NCBI GenBank assembly: GCA_030549495.1
Contig: JAUIRK010000879.1
Span: forward strand, 310,001 to 374,000
Length of the DNA: 64,000 bases
Source of the DNA: Nectonema munidae
Lineage: Eukaryota > Nematomorpha > Nectonematoida > Nectonematidae
Direction of reading: 5' to 3'
Position numbers and translations under genes: made by a program. How positions within the stretch are numbered: the first letter of the stretch is position 1; each line of letters starts with the position of its first letter. The notes under the pieces were generated by a model. That model was not told the DNA's origin. It did not search any database and saw only the letters and a list, made by a program, of their open reading frames with translations. Below are positions 48,401 to 59,229 of this stretch, in pieces.

Positions 48401-51400
48401 CATCAAACAGTTCAGCACAGAAGCAAACCGAAAAACTCAAAACTCCTCGGGGAGTCGAAGAATGAGTTTCGAGGACGAAGAGTAAAAATTCTAGAAATTC
48501 TCCGGGGAATAGGCGATGAGGATCCCCGGGGTGGACACCCTAGTCCCGGTGTCTTTTTTCAATGCTAAAAACGGGGAAGAAGACCATGTTTCGGCAATTT
48601 TATTTATTAAAAAATTTATATAATTAAAAATTGTAAGTTTTCTTGTATTCCATCATCCTTACCATCCCCTTCGCCAGACTCCAATTTATAGAAGGGGCAA
48701 CACTGATTTTAATGTGGCCGTGACTATAAGAAAGTGAATACACATCTATATATTTCAAAGGAGTTTCAGCGGACAAAATAAATCCCAGGGACATGAAGGG
48801 GCGAAATTTTTTACCCCCAAAAATTCACCCTAGTTTGCCCTTACATGCAAAAATCAATTATTATCTCTAGTAGCCGCTAATATTCCCATTATATTATTTT
48901 ACCGTCATGTTTTCCTAATTTTTCTAAGCATTTTAAGCTGATATAAATATATTTTAGGGCATTTTTATTTTTCAGTGATAAAGTCTTTAAATAATATACT
49001 TTTTTCCTCCAATTTTTTTTATTTCAATGATTATAATTTTTACATTATTTTATGCAAATAAAAATTAAACAGTTAAAAAATAAAAAAAATTGCAGCAACC
49101 AAAACTATAATTATATATATTATACACGCCAACTTGCTTTAACGACTATTTCTTGATTCAACTTTTTAAACCGTACTTTAGCACTATTTCTTTACAAAGA
49201 TAAATTTTTATTGTTTCCTTTAAAAAAAAAGGATTTTTTTCTCCTTTTCTTGTAAAGTTTTTTAAGGATAAGTTGAGAAGTATAATTTTGTTTTGGAGGG
49301 CGCTCCAACCTTTCCTGGCTGTGAATGTGTTCGCGTCTCTTCCTTTGATGGGGGTTTGAGGCCAAACCAAACATTATAAGATTTTAAAATAATGGAGGTG
49401 ATATTTTAAACTTGTTCTATCTATTTTTAGGATTTGGAAAAGGATCCAAAGCAGCTTTTGTATGAAATGATGAAAAACGTGCAGTATATTCTCGTCAAAA
49501 ATTTGCCAAATAAGCCAGAATTTGCGTACCAAATCACGATAGATGGCGTGACTTATGAAGGTTTGTCCTTACTTTAACAATTCTAGGCACATTTTCATCA
49601 AGGATGTTGTAAAATGTTTTCTTACGAAATTACACTCACCTCTCACTATCTTTTATTTTTCATTTCTTGAAATATAGTTTGACGTGTGTCTTTCAAATCA
49701 ATCATCTAATTGATTTAAAAGTTAAAAGTTGATTTAATTGATCCAAACTTTTTTTAGGTTATTTTAAAGCAATTCTTTTCATATTATTTTGTTTCTTTGT
49801 CATCCTTTCACATATTTTTTTCTAATCTTGCATCTCACTATCTCAGCGACTCTTTTTTTTCCCAAATCTCGTTTTATTTTATCCATAACGTGAATTAATA
49901 CAGAACCATGCAATTTAGTCTTATTTATTTCTAGATTATATCGAGCTATTTTCTTGGTAAAGTTAATGTTTGTACCTGTTGCTATACCACCTTTATTGCA
50001 CCAAAATCTCCTATAAATATTCTCCGATATTAACTACTATCCCAATGCTAATAACTTCCCTTAGCTTTCAACCCATAGTAAATGAATAGAGAATATACGC
50101 TTTACTAATCTAATCATACACAAATCAATCATCCATTATAACCACAATAATCACGATAATCACAAATTTCTATATAAAATGTATTGATATGAAATTTTCC
50201 CGGCTAAGCGCAAGATGCCTATTCAATTTCTATTTATTTTAGTTGGATATTGTCTGCTGTCCATTTCTGGATCATTGGTATCAAACGAATTGATAAAATT
50301 TCACTCCCTTCTTTCCAAAAATATTTCAGCCTTGCTGGTCATTTTGCTATTTTGAGGCGATCTTACCAAAATTTATTTTTTTTAAATAGCCCCCAATTTA
50401 TACACCCAACACTCTATTTTTGTTTCGAGTAAGCTAGATAGATACCCAGCGTTTAATTTGATTTAAAATTATTTTCTTGATGACTTATATAGCATAAATA
50501 TATTCTTCATTATCTATATTAAATACTCTAAAATGATTTGGAATTAAAACCAATTTGGGATGGGAGGACCTTTGCTTATCCTTTAGGAGTGGTTGGGTCT
50601 GGGTTGCTATCCATATGGTCTGCGAACTTGGGTGCGGTCTGAGATTGGCGTGAGAGCTCATTTGTCAGCCATCGAAAAATGAGTCGTGCCAACAACAACT
50701 TTATTGAATGACCATTTGCTCTTAAATTTACTGGTCTACTTATACACCGGCTTAAATCTGATTTTATTTATTAGGAATGTATTTGTGCATAGGTAGTAAG
50801 CGCCATATTTATCAGTTAGGCTGCTGCCTTCCCTTGCCTATTACTATATCTAAATAATTCGACAATTAAATTTGATGAATATAAATGGACATTAGGCCAT
50901 AAAAATGTAGCCGAGTCTGTGCGAAGTGGCTGTCAGGTGCTAAGCGAATACTTTTCTGTTTCTAGAAAGCGCTTCGAACAAAAAGGTGGCGCGTAGTAAG
51001 CTGGCGCATAAAGTTTTAGTTGAGCATTTCAAGTTGCCGCTGTCGCCTTTAGCGAGTGTTGCCGGTGGCGCTTCTTCGAGCAAGGCGAGAAAAGCAGAAG
51101 CGACCACACCTGCCAAATGTGACGACGAGGAATCTTTAAAATTAATCGCGCAAAAGATTAAGCTCAAAAACGTACCACCTTTCTCTTCCTTTCAATGTCA
51201 TCTTTTGCGCCATTAATATCAAAGGTTGGCATCTTCATCATCTCAACATCCTGTTTAGAAACTTTAATGTCTCACGGCTATACTATTCCCTTCCTATTCT
51301 ACCTCATCTTGTCCTATCAAAAATGTTTAACACTAGAGCAACGCAAAAAATTTTTCTGAAAGGAGTACTGATATAAAAAATGATATTAAAAGACAAATGC

Positions 51401-54400
51401 AATTGAAAAATATTTGAACTTTAAAATTTTAATATTCTATTTTATGAAACACAAGACTAAATGCTTTCGTTCTAGTGTTCATATTTTCAGATTATGTTTC
51501 CATTAAAATTGTTTCCTGATCATATATGGAAGTTTTTCTAAAAAGTTTTATACACAATTGTCTGAATCATGAAATTTGATATTGAAATTCATTTGATAAT
51601 TTTGTTTTTAAAATTTATCCAACCTTATTTGTTTTTTATTTCATAATTCTGAAAGAAATGATTTATTTTTGACTAAATTTATCCAATGAGTTTTTAAATG
51701 CTTTCATGAAAATTTTCCACTTTTATATCATTTTAATTACCAGTTACACTCTATTTATACGGTTCAGAGTTTCTAAACAGGATTCATATGTTTTTCACTG
51801 AATTTTATTATTTTTTAACTATTCATTGTCAACTTGGGAAAATCATTTTGAGTTTTTTCTTCTATTTTCTTGCATAAACCAGAGTGCTAATCTCAATACA
51901 GAAAATGTGTTCAAGCAATTAATGACAAATTGTGAGCACGAATTCGAAACTACAAAAAAAAAGATTGGTGAACGCGAAGTATTCACGACAAATCTAAAAT
52001 ATCAAGACGAAGTCTACACAGGTTTGTTTTTTAGTGTTAAGAAAAATTCTATATAAAAATATATTTCCAGCTTCCTCATTCAATAAAAGATTTGCCAAAT
52101 TACATGCTTGTCGAAAATTTTTGTCCACCAAATTTGACATTCAAACGGTCTACCCCGAAAAGGAAATTATCGCAAATTGTGTTAGTTGGAATGAAGGCCA
52201 GGTTTCTTTCGTTTAATTTGTAACGCCTACAAATCATACACATTCGACCCACTCACTTTCACATTTACACATATACTTATTTGCATCGATGGAAAAGCAT
52301 TTGTGTAGAGATCATTCGATCGAATGAGGAGGAGACCTGCGAAGTCTGGAGATATGAACATAATGAACGCAAAATTTGTAGAAATTGCTGAAGACAAGTT
52401 TTTTCATATTCTTGTTCTATTGATAATATGTATTGTTTAAATTTCTATTTTTATATATTAAAACCTTTTCTTTTTGTGGGCTATAGCAACTCGAAAAAGT
52501 GGATCACAGGTAGGATGCAATAATTCAAAACTAAGTACATGACAAAAGTTCTTGTTGTTTTAACTACATTTTTAATTGTGCTAAGATTTTTAGAAGTGAT
52601 ACTTTATATGTTATCTTTAAATTTGTGGGTGAAAGTGCTTTTGCTCTCATTCCTTTAAAAGCTAATCTCATGTTTCGCTCAACACGACCACTGCACCGGC
52701 TAGCCTATATTATAATTGCGTAACGTCATTGTGACTGTCTGTTGCTGGAAGCATTTTGATTGGTTGAAATATAATTATCAATGACAATACACAGAAAAGA
52801 TAGAACTATCCTAAAAACCATTAGCTTATTCTACTTATAAACCTATTGGCGATTTCCCTCAACCTAGTTTTGCAAATAAATTGATTTTTACACATGTATC
52901 TGAATTCAATAGTGATGTTTTTTATATTGTTTTAAAAATCTATTTATTGGGTTGCTTTCTCTTCTACACTCAAATATTATATTTTATTTTTGTGTCTACT
53001 TAACCATAATGCTTAAAACTAATCCTCTATACTAATGGTCTCGTGGTTGTTTTGAAGTTCAGTTAGAAAGTTTTAATTTTCATTATTTCTCTTCGATAAA
53101 GAATGTATCTTTATCGATCATCGTGTGTTTCGAGCGAAGCGAGAAACAACACTACCAATGAGCGTAGCGGGAAACAACCACAGTACCGGCCAGTATAAAT
53201 ATAATAAATAATCATTTAAAGTGCAATATGTTTTCCCATTATGACTGAAAAATGTTTATTATTATTATTATCTCTCTTGTACACATGTGAATGAAATCTA
53301 TAGCAGGAAAATGTCAGCAGAAAACTTTTTTCAATACAGGTACATGTGAAGGTATTTTAATCTTTTGTAGTTTTTGGTATCAAGATTATTGCAATAATGT
53401 ACTCTCTTCATCCTATAAACGTTTATTCTTTCTTTTTCAGGAATACCATGAGTTAAAAAAGGGGACCGAATTTCTTAATCCTTATCCACTCTTTCTCTAC
53501 GTTGCTTATAAAAAACCAACGATCACGTTTGAAAGCGATCCCAATTCTTCAGGATATTTCTGCTCACTAACGATCACAAACTTCGTAGATGATAAAGTAA
53601 GACTTTGTGCGCGTTTTAACATATTTTTATTCCTCAACACTAAGACAGTTTATTTTGCATAGCTGAAAAATGTGAGACTATCTCACTATCTTTCATTTTT
53701 CAAAATGAAATACTCATTTTTTAAAGATAATACAGTTTTATATTTAAAATGATATCTTTTATCTTTCACGGTGAGTTATTTTGCAAAACTCCTTTTCAGA
53801 CATTTTACTCGTTTATGTCCCCAATTGGCAACACTTCTAACTTTCGAGTCTCTTCATTCTCTTACCCAAGAAGTAGCTGAGTAATCTTAAGACTAATTTG
53901 CTCTATTTCTGAAATGGGATTCAATCAGTTATGTCTGAGATTGATATTAATTGGTCTATGCTAATCTTTTGATTTATAGTATCCATTATGCTTCTAGATC
54001 AGTGATTCTCAACCTTTTTTTTAACAAGGGGCCATTAGAATAAACATTGTAGTAGAGGAAATGTAATTCTATTTACTTAAACCGAATCCAAATTGCTGTA
54101 TATATATCATAAAATTAAAAAATCATAGTATTCATAAATAATAAATTTGCCAATTTTTGACTCTTAATATGATATTGTTAGTCTGTTTTTCATGCAACTT
54201 TGCCATGTGTGCAAAGCCACAAGTGGTTGAGGAACGCATGCGTTCTTGAGGGCCGCGATTGAGAACCACTGATTTAGAAAAACCTGGCGCCAACTTGAAA
54301 AAGAGTGATCTAGATGTACAAAAAAATCCTTAGAAACATTTGACGTAGCTATCATCGTGATTTGACTATTTTAATCCCCTAAATGGTTAAGGTTCGTCAG

Positions 54401-57400
54401 CCTTTTTTACATGCAGGTGGAAAATTTTATTGAAATTGACTTTATGCCTTTAAAATTTTATTTAAGGGTAAATAAAATACAGTGTATTAAATAAAAGAAT
54501 CACAATCAATGCTTTAATTTTTTGTAATTAATGTCAGAATATATTCTAGTATAAGTATATTAGTGAGATATTTGTTGTTGTTTTCCTTCCATTCAAAAAC
54601 TTTTAACTTTTGAAATGTTTTGAAAAGTCAAGTAGCCCAAAACACTTTTCTCAGAGCTAAAAATGGGCTTTTGGTTAAAGAAGCCTGCTCTAAAGGAATC
54701 TTTGATCTAATGTCCTGTCCCAGGATATCTCATCATTAATCTTCCAAAGTTGGTATAGTGTTAAATGCTTCCAAACCGTATCTATTGGAAATTAGCCCAC
54801 ATGTTTTATCCAAATGTTAGGGCGCTTGACTTTGATTCTGAAACTAAGATATGTATCACTGTGTGAATAGGTAGGTATATGGACTCTAAATTAATCCAAA
54901 TATTACATCAATTTCTTTTCGTATTGAACTGACAACTCCATGTCTCTAAGGCAGAGCCTCGTAACGTTGGCACTATCGCTTTCCAATCGTCTTTTTAAAA
55001 TTTTTGAAGTTTTGTGAAAAAATATTATTAATAATTTTTTAAAATTAATATAAAAAAAAAAAAATCCCCATACTTTTTTTATTTTTATATCTTAAAGTGA
55101 TGGCAAATTTGTGAACAAAGTAAAAAGGCTAAATTCTATTTATATTAAGTGATTTTATTACTTGGCTTCCCAACTAAATTTATAAAGAATGAATTTGAGT
55201 TTTCAATTTAAGAATTGACTCTTCTTTAACCAGAACAACATGGGCCAAAAGCAGTAAATGGATGTAAGCATTTATTTGTCAAATACAATTCATTCTCCTT
55301 TTCTTTCAAGTTTGCCAAAAAAGATATATTTTTTCGACATTCATACTCCTCCCTTAAGGTGGGTGACACATATGTTTGATGTTCATCTTTCAATTTTTAG
55401 AAACGATTCCGATAACACCACTTTCTCGCATATCTATACGCTTTAATTCATGACTTGAACTTTTATTTTGACCACTAACTCCCATTTCCGTCATACAATC
55501 CCCGTAAAAAACAGAAGTACCTTTGAGTAGAGAATTTTGACTTTGATATACAAAATTCATAATTACTAAGAATATATTAGTTTAATAATAATCATAAAAT
55601 TATTTTTTCTTTCATTCAGAAAAACATATTTGTTATTGGTAATTCTTCGTAACTCACCGAGGAATTTCAAAACGCGCCATTTAGGGCGCAAACGTAGATG
55701 TTCGGAAACACTACAATCAAATTTTCATTGAGCATATGTTTAACAATTTTTTTTGTATGATTTTAATTCTTTGTTAACCTAACTCTTCATATCAGATAAG
55801 AAATTTAATATAAATTTATTTTAAAGGAAGTTGTAGAGACGTTGAAAGATTGGGGAGAGAATAAAAATAACGCCAAGAAAAAAGTAGCCTTACAAGCACT
55901 GAAAAAAAGAGGCCTATTAATTGAATATAAAGAAACTGATATCAAAAGAAGGTCATTTGTCGAGAATGAAGCCTTTTACTCCTCGTTTGAACTTTCTCTT
56001 CCTCTCTTGTCAACGAATATGTCCGAAGTTGTTGCAAAGTAATCGTATAAAACTTTGTCATGTTTTCTCATTCATCATTTCTTCTATTTCAGACTTTGCG
56101 AAGAAAAGTATGCAGAATTGTCAAGGTACTTGCTCGATGAGTACAAACAGCCTGGCATCATAGCGGGAATTGTGAAATGTGAAGTTTATCCTCAGTGTAC
56201 ATTCGAAGTCATTTCCATTTCTAATGGTGTGTGCCTCACTTCATTAATTTTCTCTTGCTGTGTATCTATGCTTCGACTCTTTAGGAAATCATTGCATTGA
56301 TTTAACAAACACTTGTGTCAACACCGAAGTCTTGCTGGACTTCCACGCTGAAGTTCTGGCTAGGCGTGGCCTGCTCAAGTATTTATGGCGTAATCTTGAT
56401 CTTGCTCTTACACAACCAGCTTCCCAAAGCAGCATTTTTCGAAGAACTGAATCTCGGGATAATGATTCTCCAAAATTTGTTCTAAATGATAATATAAAGT
56501 TTTTTTTGTACATTTCAAATCTTCCTTGTGGAACCAGTAGAAACGTTAACAACACTCAGAATGAATTTACTGCTCATTCAGAAAACAAGTTGAATTATCA
56601 ACTGCATGTAAAGGTTGTCGAAGGCGAAACGGGTATATATAAGATCTCTCAATCTAACTTCTATTCACTTTTATTCCTAATTTTTGTTTTAAGAAACAGT
56701 TCCTGTTACTAAGGATCGCATGAACCCATATCAAGGCGTGTCTTGTAGCGATAAAATTTTGAAATGGAATGCTCTTGGAATTCAAGGAAGTTTATTATCC
56801 ACATTTTTTGATCCAATTTATCTGGCGGGTAACTTTTTAACAATATTTATCAACGTATTTTCTCCATAGATTTTACGTTTTCATCATATAGTGTGTTAAA
56901 CTCTCTTTCTATCATTAACACTTTTTAATATTTGATATTTACTATTAATTCTTTTTAGGAGTAGTTGTTGGAACAAAAAGATCTTTGGCATCTTGCTATC
57001 GGAGCATTTTCGAAAGAGCGATTCAATTTGAAAATACTATTCCAAATCCTTTCTATATTAATCTACCATATCTTTCCAAAATTCCTGTCGCACAAACCCT
57101 ACCCAACCAAACTTCAAAATCAAATCATTGTATTTTGTGGACCGTGTGTAATAAAGACATCGAGTTTTTGAATTGCACAAATGGAAAACAAGAAAAGTTT
57201 GAAAAGCTTTCCAATCTCACATTGCTAGCATCTTCATTTTGTAAGAATGGATTTTTTAGCGATTACAAGCACATTTATTCGCTCTTGACAAGTGAAGCTG
57301 AAGTCCCTAAGACGTATCAGGAAGCAAAAAATACTGCTAAGTTGTATCATAAGGTCAAAGATTCTTTTTATCTCAGCATCGATATAAATGGTTATGGGTC

Positions 57401-57434
57401 TTGGTCCAGGAATTCTGACTTTTGTAACTTGTGA
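45489..57434 (+). CDS. ADAR: ADAR double-stranded RNA adenosine deaminase, copy B (13 supported coding exons)
   Basis: Inverted paralogue of copy A with the same exon plan and presumably the same A-to-I editing activity. Coding exons: 45489-45627, 46480-46647, 46709-46872, 49431-49560, 50966-51171, 51883-52021, 52071-52201, 53441-53596, 55827-56038, 56093-56226, 56285-56632, 56694-56828, 56959-57434; 845 residues, all phases consistent. A 36 bp in-frame microexon at 53304-53339 is possible between dsRNA-binding domains 2 and 3. Motifs: MDGYNGDK start, basic [10 protein letters not shown], domain 1 ([17 protein letters not shown] ... [15 protein letters not shown]), domain 2 ([13 protein letters not shown] ... 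[14 protein letters not shown]), domain 3 ([16 protein letters not shown] ... [17 protein letters not shown]), [44 protein letters not shown], and ILWTVCNKD. Zinc ligands and catalytic Glu are all kept. Exon 5 is identical to that of copy A. An acceptor-like ATTATTTTAG lies 19 bases before the ATG. Confidence 0.93.
45822..45924. mobile_element. piggyBac-type MITE, family 1, internally deleted and inverted
   Basis: Read inverted this starts TTAACCCATTAAG and shares TGACTTTGAATATAAATCG and TTTTAGATATCGTC with the copies at 30127 and 32581, but lacks the GTTCC/GGAAC palindrome. It lies in intron 1 of ADAR copy B. Confidence 0.8.
46896..47032. mobile_element. TTAA-bounded MITE, family 2, second copy
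   Basis: It begins in a TTTTAACGCTTTGAAGG context and ends GTCCTCAAACG, matching in inverted order the 31875-32336 copy (AAGCAGATAATTTTCATT against its AATGAAAATCATCTGC). It is located in intron 3 of ADAR copy B. Confidence 0.55.
47889..48542 (-). mobile_element. hAT derivative with C-terminal transposase fragment and perfect 8 bp duplication
   Basis: The ends are TAGTGTGTCCAC and, inverted, TAGGGTGTCCAC, flanked by GTCCCGGT at 47881-47888 and 48543-48550. The minus strand at about 48277-48090 encodes [17 protein letters not shown] and [13 protein letters not shown], the hAT C-terminal dimerisation signature. The CCCCGGGGA words repeated near both ends are likely subterminal motifs. The 654 bp length shows a large internal deletion. 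It sits in intron 3 of ADAR copy B. Confidence 0.92.
50865..51348 (+). other. Gene-conversion tract around ADAR copy B exon 5
   Basis: This is the partner of 24348-24831. It covers the acceptor, the whole 206 bp exon 5 (second half of dsRNA-binding domain 1 plus an Ala/Ser/Lys-rich linker), the donor and part of the next intron. Codons in the exon use many more G/C-ending triplets than neighbouring exons. Confidence 0.88.
53304..53339 (+). other. Possible 36 bp microexon of ADAR copy B
   Basis: The segment is bounded by a TATAG acceptor and an ACAG|GTACAT donor, is in phase 0 on both sides, and would add [12 protein letters not shown] between dsRNA-binding domains 2 and 3. The acceptor lacks a good pyrimidine tract, and I found no counterpart in copy A, so this is only a candidate. 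Confidence 0.25.
54000..54271. mobile_element. hAT-like MITE in an ADAR copy B intron
   Basis: The ends are CAGTGATTCTCAACC and, inverted, CAGTGGTTCTCAATC. The flanks TTCTAGAT and ATTTAGAA look like a decayed 8 bp duplication of the nTCTAGAn type that hAT elements favour. Confidence 0.75.
56326..56416 (+). other. Near-identical patch shared with ADAR copy A (HAEV segment)
   Basis: Partner of 18708-18798, with five differences in 91 bp by my count. It covers [10 protein letters not shown] and the following helix of the deaminase domain. The rest of this exon is more diverged between the copies. Confidence 0.6.
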
Positions 57435-57501
57435 TTTTTTAACTTGTAATTGTTTATATTTCATTTTTAAATTTGTGTTTGAAAACATTAAAATTTTAAA
57501 T

Positions 57502-57507
57502 AATAAA
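57502..57507 (+). terminator. Polyadenylation signal of ADAR copy B
   Basis: An AATAAA lies 68 bases after the stop codon of ADAR copy B and is the first canonical hexamer downstream, similar in distance to the signal of copy A. Confidence 0.55.
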
Positions 57508-57509
57508 AT

Positions 57510-58450
57510 AGTTTTGGTTAACAAATTAATTTTATACTCTTTTATTTTTGTATTTTATAAAATCATGATTTTTTAACCATACTTTTTAAAGCTATGTTAA
57601 AAAGTAACAGTTGTATATAAAACGTGCCAAAAGAACAATCAAACATGCCATCAAAATAAACGCCAACTTTTAGATTTTTTTGTTAAAATATTTCTATCAG
57701 TAAATTAGCTTCGCTAGTTTCTTAGTGGCAACATTTTTTTTCAATATATTTAAATTAACTTGTCCATACATAGTAAATGGAATTTGCTCAATTTGATTCT
57801 TCATTTTTTTTCATTCTAGATTTAAATCGCGTTTATATTTTATCCCTCGCTAATATGTGCTCAGATTTTTTTTCGTTATTTTAGAACAATTTTAATCCCG
57901 TTTTGCAAACCAACCTTTCTTAATTTAATCATCCTGGCATTTTGTTAATCCATGCCTATATACGAAATGCCATATGTTGATATGGTAAGCGGGGTGGGGT
58001 GAGTTTTCCTGAGATTTATCTTGCCCCATCTGGAATCTTGTTATTTTATATGATGTCTAATTTTGCTCTTCATTAATCCTTACTTCCTAGCATCATACAT
58101 CTATTTTAGCTCAGAATTTACACCCTATCTTTCCTATTGAAGAGAATCATCATTTTATCCTAGCCTTTTTATAAGTATCATGTTTTGTAATATCAAGTGA
58201 ACAGATATCTCTTTCGATATTTTTAACCATTCATTTTTTAAAAGTTGTCTTCATGAAATCAGAGTTTGACGTTATGCAATTTTTTGTCGCTATCTATGCG
58301 TTTATATATTGGAGTGGTTTCCAAAGTCGGGAATAGCAAGGATTAAACGTAATTTTTCTCAAAAAAGGTCAATTTTATTTAATATACTTTTAACGAAAAA
58401 ATAATTTTGTTCTTTTAGTACTTTGTATTTTAGACATTTTTAGTTTATCT
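57510..58450. other. Intergenic DNA between ADAR copy B and the piggyBac element
   Basis: No gene is supported. The part at 57690-57950 resembles 2630-2890 in direct orientation, so it is probably a dispersed repeat. The rest is AT-rich. Confidence 0.4.
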
Positions 58451-59229
58451 TATTTTAATAACCCTTTAGCGCCTAATGTTCCCATATGGGAACATATTTT
58501 TGAAAAGCGGAAAAAAAGTTTCAACTCAACAAAATTTTTTTTTCAAAATTTCATCTGATAAGATATAAATTTTTGTAAGGAAAGAATATTTTCGTTTAAT
58601 TCTATAAATGTTCCGTTTTTTAAACATATAATTTTTAGAACAAATGGAAATATTGGACAGATTGTGTTTTGCATGATTATTCGAATTAAAAACTGGTTTT
58701 ATGCATTTTCCCAAAGTAGTCATGCAAACAAAAATGTAAACATACTCTCTAACTTGAATTTGTAAAAAAAATAACTCCTGCTCATCACACGAGTATTTTG
58801 GAATTTGATGTTCCCATTTGGGAACGTTAGGAACTTGGAGTGCACTTACAAGCATGTATAGATACATTTATATCATATAAAAAGAATTTATCACAGGCGA
58901 AAAACATAAATAGAGCATAACACACAAAAAAGTAAAATATAACAGACTAGGCATGCATACGAGATGTAGCATAGCAATATATTTAGTAAAAAATACATTG
59001 AAAAACATGCAATCATAAGATACAATTGCAGTCATATAAAAACATGAATACATTGTGTGTATGTAAATATCTAATAAATAAAATAGTAACACACGCATGT
59101 GCTAATCAATCATATTTTTCATGTGGTGCAGTCATAAAAGCAAATATTGATTTTGTCTAGTTTAGCAAATCTATTTTTTTGATTTTGTGTAATTTTACTT
59201 CCATTCGTTTCTTCCACGCTCGCATTACC

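Noticed and set aside
50590-50705. GC-richer stretch with GGTTGGGTCTGGGTTGC suggesting an RNA gene or SINE
   Set aside because: I could not fold it into a tRNA-like form, find box A and B together, or find a second copy in the window.
52486-52508. A 23 bp AG-to-GT segment considered as a microexon of ADAR copy B
   Set aside because: Its length breaks the reading frame into the next supported exon, which must be entered in phase 0.
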